Source of the DNA: Alphaproteobacteria bacterium MarineAlpha3_Bin3
Lineage (GTDB): Bacteria; Pseudomonadota; Alphaproteobacteria; Rhodospirillales; Casp-alpha2
Direction: 5' to 3'
NCBI GenBank assembly: GCA_002938075.1
Contig: PTLK01000109.1
Location: 1 to 6,682 of the forward strand
Length of the DNA stretch: 6,682 nucleotides
Of the stretch, positions 1-6,100 are shown piece after piece. Within the stretch, counting starts at the first letter, position 1, and each line of letters starts with the position of its first letter. The notes beneath the pieces are model-generated. The model was given only the letters and a program-made list of their open reading frames with translations, was not told where the DNA came from and did not search any database. The position numbers and the translations under genes were made by a program.

Positions 1-1
1 G

Positions 2-205
2 GAAGCCGTCGTCGACGAGCAGATCATGCGTCTAAGCGACGTTTTCGATCTCAAGATCGGTTCACGGATCATGTTCAGCGCCACCCCGGATTCCGTGGTA
101 TCCCTGCAGTGCGGCAATATTCCAATGTATTCCGGCGTGATGGGCCGTAAGGGCAACCAGATTGCCATCAGGATTGAAGATAGAATTGAAAAGAAACCTC
201 GCTAG
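2..205 (+). CDS. fliM: Flagellar motor switch protein FliM, C-terminal fragment
   Basis: The last 67 codons of a gene that enters from the left edge; the frame is open from base 2 to the TAG at 203-205. The translated segment carries the FliM C-terminal SpoA-type domain: RLSDVFDLKIGSRIMF, then a Val-Ser-Leu-Gln-Cys-Gly strand, PMYSGVMGRKGNQIAIRI and a short basic tail. In the family this domain (FliMC) pairs with FliN at the base of the C-ring, while the missing upstream part would hold the CheY-P-binding N-terminus and the FliG-binding middle domain. FliN itself is an alternative because it shares the fold. The wording DVFDLKIGSRIMF and GVMGRKGNQIAIRI, and the short tail after it, fit alphaproteobacterial FliM better. 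It is followed by genes that also look flagellar, consistent with a fliL-fliM type operon continuing downstream. Confidence 0.9.
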   Translation, partial: EAVVDEQIMRLSDVFDLKIGSRIMFSATPDSVVSLQCGNIPMYSGVMGRKGNQIAIRIEDRIEKKPR

Positions 206-293
206 ATCGTTGTATACGACACGGTTTCCGGATAACGGGCACGCGTTCGTGGTCAAAAAAATTAAGTTTGGCGCCAACAGGTAAGGAATTGTC
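206..293. other. Intergenic spacer between fliM and the DUF6468-type gene
   Basis: This 88-bp spacer has no convincing ORF. It contains an A-rich run near 255-265, a perfect 10-bp palindrome TTGGCGCCAA at 268-277, and the Shine-Dalgarno sequence AAGGA at 283-287, six bases before the GTG at 294. I see no clear sigma-54 or sigma-28 type promoter and no strong hairpin plus T-run terminator, so read-through from fliM is the simplest reading. The palindrome is within chance expectation for a window this size. Confidence 0.5.
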
Positions 294-788
294 GTGACCT
301 ATTCGTTAATCGTCGATCTTTTCGTTGCCATCCTGCTGGTCGTGACCATTGGCTATGCCATCGTCCTCAACAGGCGGTTGGGAAAATTAAGAGGGGACAA
401 GGCAGAGCTTGAAAAACTCGCCGCCACGTTCGGCGAGTCCACGGTCCGTGCCGAAGAAAGCATCGAAAAGCTGAGAAACACGGCGGATATGCTGCAAGAC
501 CGGATGGAAAAGGCGGAAGCCTTGCGCGACGACTTGGCGTTCCTTATCGACCGTGGAGGCCAAGCGGCGGACAAACTTGAGGATCTAGTGCGCGCCACCC
601 GGGATAAGGTCGGGATCGGCCCGCGGTCGGTCTCCGAAAACGCCAACCCCGATGTCGATAAAGGCGATGGCCAATCCAGGCCCCTTACGGCCCGTCGCGA
701 CGGGCCGGCGGGGGCGGATACGGACGTTGATGGGGTAAAGTCCGAAGCCGAACGGGAACTGCTGAAAGCGATCAGATCGTCGGGATAA
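294..788 (+). CDS. DUF6468/PflI-like single-pass membrane coiled-coil protein
   Basis: A 164-aa protein starting at GTG, with AAGGA at 283-287 six bases upstream. Residues 5-25 form one hydrophobic membrane segment (SLIVDLFVAILLVVTIGYAIV), stopped by NRR at 26-28, so the bulk is probably cytoplasmic. Residues 28-105 are charged and heptad-like, without Pro, and should form a coiled coil. Residues 106-150 are Gly/Pro/Asp-rich and probably disordered. The protein ends in a short conserved-looking helix, EAERELLKAIR. This layout matches the alphaproteobacterial family I know as DUF6468, encoded next to fliM. I believe, from memory and unverified, that Caulobacter PflI, a bitopic protein involved in flagellar positioning, belongs to or resembles this family. 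A role in flagellar placement or assembly is inference; no enzymatic motif is visible. Confidence 0.75.
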   Translation: MTYSLIVDLFVAILLVVTIGYAIVLNRRLGKLRGDKAELEKLAATFGESTVRAEESIEKLRNTADMLQDRMEKAEALRDDLAFLIDRGGQAADKLEDLVRATRDKVGIGPRSVSENANPDVDKGDGQSRPLTARRDGPAGADTDVDGVKSEAERELLKAIRSSG

Positions 789-842
789 GTATCATTCGCC
801 TGGGTTGGGATTGGGCGTTCGATTTGAGTTGAGGAAATGACC
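789..842. other. Short spacer before the MotE-like gene
   Basis: This 54-bp spacer shows no ORF, promoter consensus or terminator hairpin that I can support. It ends in the ribosome binding site used by the next gene. Confidence 0.5.
831..835 (+). promoter_or_regulatory. Ribosome binding site that decides the MotE-like start
   Basis: GAGGA lies seven bases before the ATG at 843 but only one base before the in-frame ATG at 837. The spacing favours 843 as the true start, giving 239 residues and an N-terminus of MKRIFSRIRF. Confidence 0.65.
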
Positions 843-1562
843 ATGAAGAGAATCTTTTCAAGGATAAGGTTCCTGCCACTCACCATCTTTGCCGCGACAT
901 TGATGTTGACGGTAAAAATCGGCGACATCTGGGATGGGTTTGACGGGCACATTAACGGCACCATCCAGGTGTCCGAGGCAATCGCCCAGCCCGCCGAGGA
1001 AGACGCCAAACCGGCGGCTAAGGACGGCCAGCCCGCGGCCGGAGAAAAAACCGCCGAACAGGCCGTCCCGGCGGCGTTGAAGGACGAACCCCAGGGCCAA
1101 ATATCGAAGCTGATCACCAATGACCCGACACTTCTGACGCCGGCGGAAATCGATCTTTTGCAACAACTGGCCGAACGCCGCCAGGTCCTGGAATCCCGGG
1201 AACAGGAATTTGAAATCCGAACCGGACTGTTGGCGGCGGCGGAATCCCGGATCGACAAAAAGGTCGAAGAGCTCAAGGTATTGCGTGAAACCATCTCCGG
1301 TCTTATCAAGACCTTCGACGCGCAACAGGACGCCAAGCTTTTGAGCCTGGTTAAAATTTACGAAAACATGAAGCCCAAGGAGGCCGCGAGAATTTTCGAG
1401 GCACTTGAAATGGACACTTTGCTCGAAGTCGCCGAGCGGATGAAGGAACGTAAGCTGGCCCCCATCATGGCCAAAATGGACCCCGAAAAGGCCCGTGATA
1501 TGACCGTCGAACTTTCGCGGCTTCGCCAATTGCCGCCGGTGGGCCAACAGGCCGGAGGTTAA
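843..1562 (+). CDS. MotE-like flagellar periplasmic protein (coiled coil plus MgtE-N-like domain)
   Basis: A 239-aa protein. A basic N-terminus (KRIFSRIR) leads into one hydrophobic segment at about residues 9-26 (FLPLTIFAATLMLTVKIG), an uncleaved anchor or signal sequence that places the rest in the periplasm. Residues 45-80 are Ala/Pro/Lys/Glu-rich linker. About 95-160 is a strongly charged coiled coil. Residues 166-228 resemble the MgtE intracellular-N-like helical domain, with YENMKPKEAARIFEAL, then ERMKERKLAPIMAKMDPEKA. This order is that of MotE of Sinorhizobium, described as a chaperone for the periplasmic motility protein MotC, and of MotE-annotated proteins beside alphaproteobacterial flagellar genes. 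It has no cysteine, so the disulphide-linked dimer reported for Sinorhizobium MotE cannot form here. Next to two MotB-type genes, a stator helper role is likely. The sequence is too diverged to call orthology, so I leave the symbol blank. Confidence 0.8.
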   Translation: MKRIFSRIRFLPLTIFAATLMLTVKIGDIWDGFDGHINGTIQVSEAIAQPAEEDAKPAAKDGQPAAGEKTAEQAVPAALKDEPQGQISKLITNDPTLLTPAEIDLLQQLAERRQVLESREQEFEIRTGLLAAAESRIDKKVEELKVLRETISGLIKTFDAQQDAKLLSLVKIYENMKPKEAARIFEALEMDTLLEVAERMKERKLAPIMAKMDPEKARDMTVELSRLRQLPPVGQQAGG

Positions 1563-1720
1563 GAGGCGCAACTTCGGATTCGTAGCGGTTCCGACCCATT
1601 TCCGGCACCGGGATGCCATACCGGCCCTGAGTTGGAGAAAACCATGACCGCTGTGATTGGGGCAGGCCGGATAAAGGCGGCGAACCCGATCGAGAAACGG
1701 AAAAGTTTGAATAGGGACGC
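1563..1720. other. 158-bp gap between MotE-like and MotB-like genes
   Basis: The longest gap in the array. The first 80 bases show only weak local complementarity (a 4-bp GGCA/TGCC stem near 1601-1614) and no terminator-like T-run. I could not match a sigma-54 (TGGCAC-N5-TTGC) or sigma-28 promoter. The second half is occupied by a possible 26-codon ORF (1644-1724). A weak internal promoter here is possible but unsupported. Confidence 0.4.
1634..1637 (+). promoter_or_regulatory. Ribosome binding site of the possible small ORF
   Basis: GGAG, in the context TTGGAGAAA, stands six bases before the ATG at 1644. It is better placed than the AGGGA at 1713-1717, which lies only three bases before the ATG of the downstream MotB-like gene. 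Confidence 0.35.
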
Positions 1721-1724
1721 ATGA
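1644..1724 (+). CDS. Possible 26-aa leader/coupling ORF upstream of the MotB-like gene
   Basis: An ATG with a well-spaced GGAG opens 26 codons (MTAVIGAGRIKAANPIEKRK followed by SLNRDA) and ends at TGA 1722-1724. That stop overlaps the ATG at 1721 as ATGA, the classic arrangement for translational coupling. The peptide is basic, has no membrane segment, and matches nothing I recognise. It could be a short leader that delivers ribosomes to the next start, whose own Shine-Dalgarno sequence is too close. It could equally be chance: short ORFs are common, and only the ribosome binding site plus the stop/start overlap argue for it. Confidence 0.3.
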   Translation: MTAVIGAGRIKAANPIEKRKSLNRDA

Positions 1725-2419
1725 ACGAATTCTTGAACCCAACCCCATCTGGGCATGATGGCCGTACTGGCACGGTCTATGTGTATCTGTCGCTGTTTTT
1801 TCTGGTTCTCGCTTTTTTCATCGTACTGGTGGCCATTTCAACCGTCGAAAAGACCAAATCCAAAGCCGTCATGAACAGCTTGACGTCCACCTTCACCACC
1901 TATCAACCGGAAGGTACCAAGCCTACAGATTTCACGGCCAAGGAGGGCGAGGTCCTGGGCAGGCAGGCGTTTCAAGAGAAAATCACCGGAATCTTCGCTA
2001 CCACCCTTCAGGTGGCCAAGGTGGAAGTAGTGAAACCGGGCCGCCTGATGCGCGCCCAGATGCCCTCCAGCGCCATGTTTGAAAACAACGAAGCCCGGAT
2101 CAAGCAGAACGCCCTGGCGTTTCTCAACCGCACCGTGGCCGCCCTGGGTGGACGCCCACCAGGACTGCGTTTCGATTTGGAATTTGTCATCGGCACGCCG
2201 ACAACCGGGGACAAGCTCCTGCCGGTCGACGAAAATTTGCCAATGGCCCGTGCCGGGGCCTTCGCCCGTGAAATGATTTCTCGGGGCGCGCCGCCTGACA
2301 GTGTCGCCATCGGTTTGGCCCCCGGCGATCCGGAAAAAATCACCTTGCGGTTCTACGTCCGCCGTCTGGATGACCCCTCGCTCGAACGGCTTGGGCCGCC
2401 GCGGGCGGGACCGCAATAA
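1721..2419 (+). CDS. Divergent MotB-like protein lacking the proton-binding Asp
   Basis: A 232-aa protein. A short N-terminus (1-17) is followed by one membrane helix at about 19-42 (VYVYLSLFFLVLAFFIVLVA). Aligned without gaps to the MotB encoded just downstream, its LAFFIVLVAISTV matches LTFFVMLFAMSSV. The position of the essential stator aspartate (D28 there) is Ser24 here. The periplasmic part (about 125-222) keeps an OmpA/MotB-like outline: a MPSSAMFENNEARI segment, a helix around MARAGAFAREMISRG with Arg177 in the place of the family Arg, and a final IT-LRFYV strand. The GHTD-type motif is not recognisable. The protein probably sits in the inner membrane as a MotB paralogue that cannot carry protons, perhaps a partner or regulator of the true MotB. 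The start at 1721 is fixed by the in-frame TAG at 1712-1714. Family membership is inferred from fold and synteny. Confidence 0.7.
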   Translation: MNEFLNPTPSGHDGRTGTVYVYLSLFFLVLAFFIVLVAISTVEKTKSKAVMNSLTSTFTTYQPEGTKPTDFTAKEGEVLGRQAFQEKITGIFATTLQVAKVEVVKPGRLMRAQMPSSAMFENNEARIKQNALAFLNRTVAALGGRPPGLRFDLEFVIGTPTTGDKLLPVDENLPMARAGAFAREMISRGAPPDSVAIGLAPGDPEKITLRFYVRRLDDPSLERLGPPRAGPQ

Positions 2420-2427
2420 TCGGGGTT

Positions 2428-2434
2428 GAGGTGA
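2428..2434 (+). promoter_or_regulatory. Ribosome binding site that decides the motB start
   Basis: GAGGTGA, complementary to the 16S rRNA 3' end, lies five bases before the GTG at 2440. The alternative in-frame GTG at 2431 falls inside this sequence, so it is unlikely to be the start. Confidence 0.65.
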
Positions 2435-2439
2435 AAACG

Positions 2440-3162
2440 GTGGACATCAATAATCCAATAACCAAAGGCGCGGGCCGGTCCGAGGATCGAGGCTCCCGGA
2501 TTTGGTTGATTACGTTTACCGATTTGGTTGCCTTGATGTTGACTTTTTTCGTCATGCTTTTCGCCATGTCCAGCGTCAAAGTCAGCGAATGGAAAAACAT
2601 CATCGATTCCCTGTCACAGACCCTGCGGCCGTCGGATGAACAGCCGGTGCCGGCGGCGACATCGACTTTCAATATCGGCACCATTTTCCGCAAGCAGGCC
2701 ATCAACCTCGATTATCTTTCGTCGGTCCTCAACGAGACGGTGAAAGGGCAATCCTTGCTGTCGGCAGGCCATATCCTGCGCCTGGAAGGCCGTTTGATCA
2801 TCACCTTTCGGGGGGATTTGCTGTTCGAGGAAGGGGGCGCGACGATGACCGACCGCGGCCGCCGGTCGCTGTTCGTGCTCGGCGGCGTTTTGCAGAACAT
2901 CGGCAACCAGGTCGGCGTCAATGGTCATTCCGGCCCCGGCCTTCCCGCGGGCAGCAATTATTCCTCCAACTGGGAATTATCGACCGCCAGGGCGGCGGCG
3001 GTGGCCAATGCGCTCAAGCAATCGGGCTATACCGACGACATCATTGCATATGGATATGCAGACAGCCGTTCGGCCCAATTGTCGGATCTTCCCGAAGGGC
3101 TTGACGGGGCCTTGGCCCGTCGGATCGATATCGTCATTCGCCCGACGGCGGGAGATCTATGA
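2440..3162 (+). CDS. motB: Flagellar stator protein MotB
   Basis: A 240-aa protein from GTG 2440. Residues 21-46 (IWLITFTDLVALMLTFFVML followed by FAMSSV) are the MotB membrane helix, with Asp28 in the place of the proton-accepting aspartate (Asp32 in E. coli MotB). A plug/linker region follows to about residue 120. An OmpA/MotB peptidoglycan-binding domain runs from about 125 to 237: an LIITFRGDLLFEEGGA strand, the GH motif at 162-163, SNWELSTARAAAV with Arg184, and ARRIDIVIRP at the end. In the family this anchors the MotA5MotB2 stator to the cell wall. One oddity is that the GHTD motif reads GHSG, so the Asp that contacts diaminopimelate in related OmpA domains is Gly165. No motA is adjacent. 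The gene follows its Asp-less paralogue by 20 bases and overlaps the next gene by one base, so the three are likely co-translated. Confidence 0.88.
   Translation: MDINNPITKGAGRSEDRGSRIWLITFTDLVALMLTFFVMLFAMSSVKVSEWKNIIDSLSQTLRPSDEQPVPAATSTFNIGTIFRKQAINLDYLSSVLNETVKGQSLLSAGHILRLEGRLIITFRGDLLFEEGGATMTDRGRRSLFVLGGVLQNIGNQVGVNGHSGPGLPAGSNYSSNWELSTARAAAVANALKQSGYTDDIIAYGYADSRSAQLSDLPEGLDGALARRIDIVIRPTAGDL
3150..3154 (+). promoter_or_regulatory. Ribosome binding site inside the end of motB
   Basis: GGGAG within the last codons of motB stands seven bases before the ATG at 3162 and four bases before the ATG at 3159. This favours 3162, giving a TGATG one-base stop/start overlap. Confidence 0.55.
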
Positions 3163-6100
3163 TGGCCGAAGGTTCCGTGACTGGCCGAAAACGCCGGCAA
3201 TGGGTCCCCTGGGCCCTGGTTGTGGGCTTTCTGGCCTTGCAGACGACGGCGGCGTGGGCCGAACCGGTTCGGGTCCGGGCCGCCCTCCACGACGATTTCG
3301 GCCGCGTCGTCTTTAGCTGGAGTTCACCCGTCAGCCACAAATCGGTGCTCCGGAACGGGCGCCTGACGGTCCGGTTTGGTCGTCCCATAGAGGCGTCTTT
3401 CGGACGGGTCGCCCGTTCGCTCGGCAAATACATCGCCTCCGTGACTCCAGGCGACGACGGGCAAAGTGTCGTTTTTGACCTGAAAGGCGATTTTGACGCC
3501 TACAGTTACGATTCCGGCAGGGCCGTCATCGTCGAGTTTGCCGACAAGTCCCCGTCCGCCGCCGATAAACCCGAAGCGGAAAAGAAAGCCGAGGCCAAGC
3601 CCGAAACCGCCGCCCCATCCGACCCCGAAGCCGCTTCCGGGGCTTCCCCGGATTTGCCGGTTGTTCGCGTGCGCTCGGGCCGGCACCCCGATTACACCCG
3701 CATCGTCTTCGATTGGCCTAGCAAGGTTGCGTATTCCTTCAAACAAGTTGGCGGTGTCGCCACGGTCACCTTCGAGCGCGCCGCCAGGATCGACCTTGGA
3801 CGGGTACGGTCGCGCCGGCTCCCCTATATTGGCGGCGTCCGGACGCAGACCGGCTCCGATAGCGTCACGGTAACCCTTTCCGTGCCGGCAACGTCCAAGG
3901 TCAGGCATTTCCTGGCCGGACAGAAAGTGGTGCTGGACATCCGCCGGCCTAGCGGTTCCGAGAAGGCGGTCCCGCTGCCGCCGCCCGCCGCCGAGGGCGA
4001 AGCAACGAAAGCGGCGAAAGCCGAAAGTGCGCCCAAAACCTCGCCAACGGCGGAAGACACAAGGGAAACCCCATCCGCAGCTGCGAAGCCCGGGGCCAAA
4101 ACCGCCGAAGCGGCGTCCCCGGCGGCACCCCAGGTCCTGAAACCAGCCGCCGAGGAAACAGCGGCAAAGCCGGCCCCGTCCGGTTCCGGCCAGCCGACCA
4201 AGTTGACGCCGGTCCGTTCGGCGCTGTCTTCCCCGGGCTCCCAGGCCGCCGCGGCGCCGTCTCCCCAGGGCATCCTCAGCCCCGGCACGCCGCCGCCCTT
4301 GCCGCCGACGCCGACCACGGTGACGGCGAACGCTTCCAGCGATGATGTCAATGTGGTGACTCTCAGGTTCGATTGGGACGAACCCGTCGGCGCCGCCGTT
4401 TTCCGCCGCGCCGGGTTTCTTTGGGTGGCCTTCGACAGGCCCACCGCCATCGATATCGATCAACTGCGCCAGGCGGGAGGGAATATCATCAAGGGCATTG
4501 AGCAGATGGGGGTGCCCCAGGCGACGGTGCTGAGGATGGCGACGCTTGCCGGCATCAATCCCCGCCTGCGCCGGGACGGACTGGCCTGGCTTCTCGATTT
4601 CCGCAAACAGCCAATCGAGGCGGTGACGTCGATAACGGTGAAGGCGCAACCGGAATCCCCCGTTGGTGCCCGGCTGTTCTTGCCGTTGCCGGAACCGGGT
4701 GCGCCCATTGGAGTCACCGACCCGGAAGTCGGTGACAATTTCGTCATCGTGCCGGTGATTCCTCTCGGCCACGGTATGGGATTGGAATACATCTACCCGC
4801 AGGTACGATTTTTGCCGACATCCCAAGGCATCGTCATCCTGCCGCGTAACGACGATATCCGAGTCCGGACGCTGCGCCAGGGCATCGAAATTTCGAGCAG
4901 CGCAGAACTCCTTATTTCCGAGGTGACGGCGGAAGACGAAGCCAACCGCCGCCGGATGAAGTCGCTGACACGTATCCTGTCCTTGGATCGGTGGAAATTA
5001 AAAAACATCAACGCCTTCAGGGGCCGTAAGTACAAACTTCTGGCCGCTATCAGCCAGGCCAAGGGGAACCAGCGCCAAGCGGCGCGACTCGACCTGGTTC
5101 GGTTTTTCTTTGCCAACGGGTTCTATGCCGAGGCCCTGGCCATCCTCAAGGAGGTTACCCGGGCTCGGGCCGAAATCGAACAAGACCCCGAATTCCGTAT
5201 GCTCCGGGGCGGGACCCATTATATGTTGGGCCGTTTGCCGGAGGCCTATAGCGATTTCAACCTTGAAGCGCTGAACGTCAACGATGAAGCCGTCTTCTGG
5301 CGGGCCATCGTCCGTGCCGCCGCCGGCGATATGACCAATGCGGCCCCGGACCTGGCCCGCACCGGGAAGATCGTCCAGCCTTATCCGAAGGCCCTGAAAA
5401 CCCCATTGGGGATGATGGTAATCCGGAGCGCCCTTGAAATCGGTGACCTCAAACAGGCTCGCCATTTCCTTGAAATCCTAAGGTTGGACAAATTAACCCC
5501 GGCGGAAAAAAACCAGTTCTACTTCGAAGAAGGCCGGTTGATGGAACTGGCCGGTGATTTCGACGACGCCGTCAGCAATTGGGAAAAAGTCATCAAGGGC
5601 TATCACCGGCCTAGCCGCGCCAAGGCCACGGTCGCACGCATGGAATTGCTGTTGAAGCTGAACCGGATGACACCCAAGGAAGCCATCCAGGACCTTGAGA
5701 AGCTCCGCTTCGCCTGGCGCGGAGACGAGTTCGAATTCACCATGCTCAGGCGCTTGGGAACCCTTTACCTGGAAGAAGGACTGTACCGGCAGGGGCTGGA
5801 TCGGCTGCGAAAGGCGGCGACCCATTACCGCACCCACGAAGAAGCCATACAGGTGACACAGCAGATGTCCGACACCTTCGCCGACCTATACCTCAACGAC
5901 GCCGCCGACACCCTGGCGCCGGTGACGGCCATCGCGCTTTACGACGAATTCAAGGAACTGACCCCGGCCGGGGTGCAGGGCGACGAGATGATCCGCAAGA
6001 TTGCCGACCGCCTGGTCGGCGTCGATCTCCTGGACCAGGCCGCGACGTTGTTGAACTCTCAGGTCCGCTTCCGGCTTCAGGGGCTGGAAAAAGCCCGGGT

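Noticed and set aside
268..277. Perfect palindrome TTGGCGCCAA before the DUF6468-like gene, as an operator
   Set aside because: Several 10-bp palindromes are expected by chance in a window this size, it has no partner site, and it matches no operator I can name.
1601..1620. Hairpin/terminator after the MotE-like gene
   Set aside because: Only a 4-bp stem can be formed and no T-run follows.
353..1748. Long minus-strand frames (327 and 296 codons) opposite the coiled-coil and MotE-like genes
   Set aside because: They are Ser/Arg-rich or Gly/Phe/Arg-rich with no domain, and cross the boundaries of well-supported + strand genes.
1768..1773. TGGCAC as a sigma-54 promoter -24 element
   Set aside because: The matching TTGC at -12 spacing is absent and the site is inside the MotB-like coding sequence.
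2921..3316. A 131-codon + strand frame overlapping the end of motB and the start of the next gene
   Set aside because: It is out of frame with both, Pro/Arg-rich and without a domain; the MotB C-terminal strand and the signal peptide of the next gene account for the region.
3324..4826. A 500-codon open frame on the minus strand opposite the large secreted gene
   Set aside because: It has low-complexity Arg/Gly-rich composition, no recognisable domain or good ribosome binding site, and mirrors the GC-rich codon use of the + strand gene, which has a signal peptide, repeats and TPR-like helices. It is a shadow frame.
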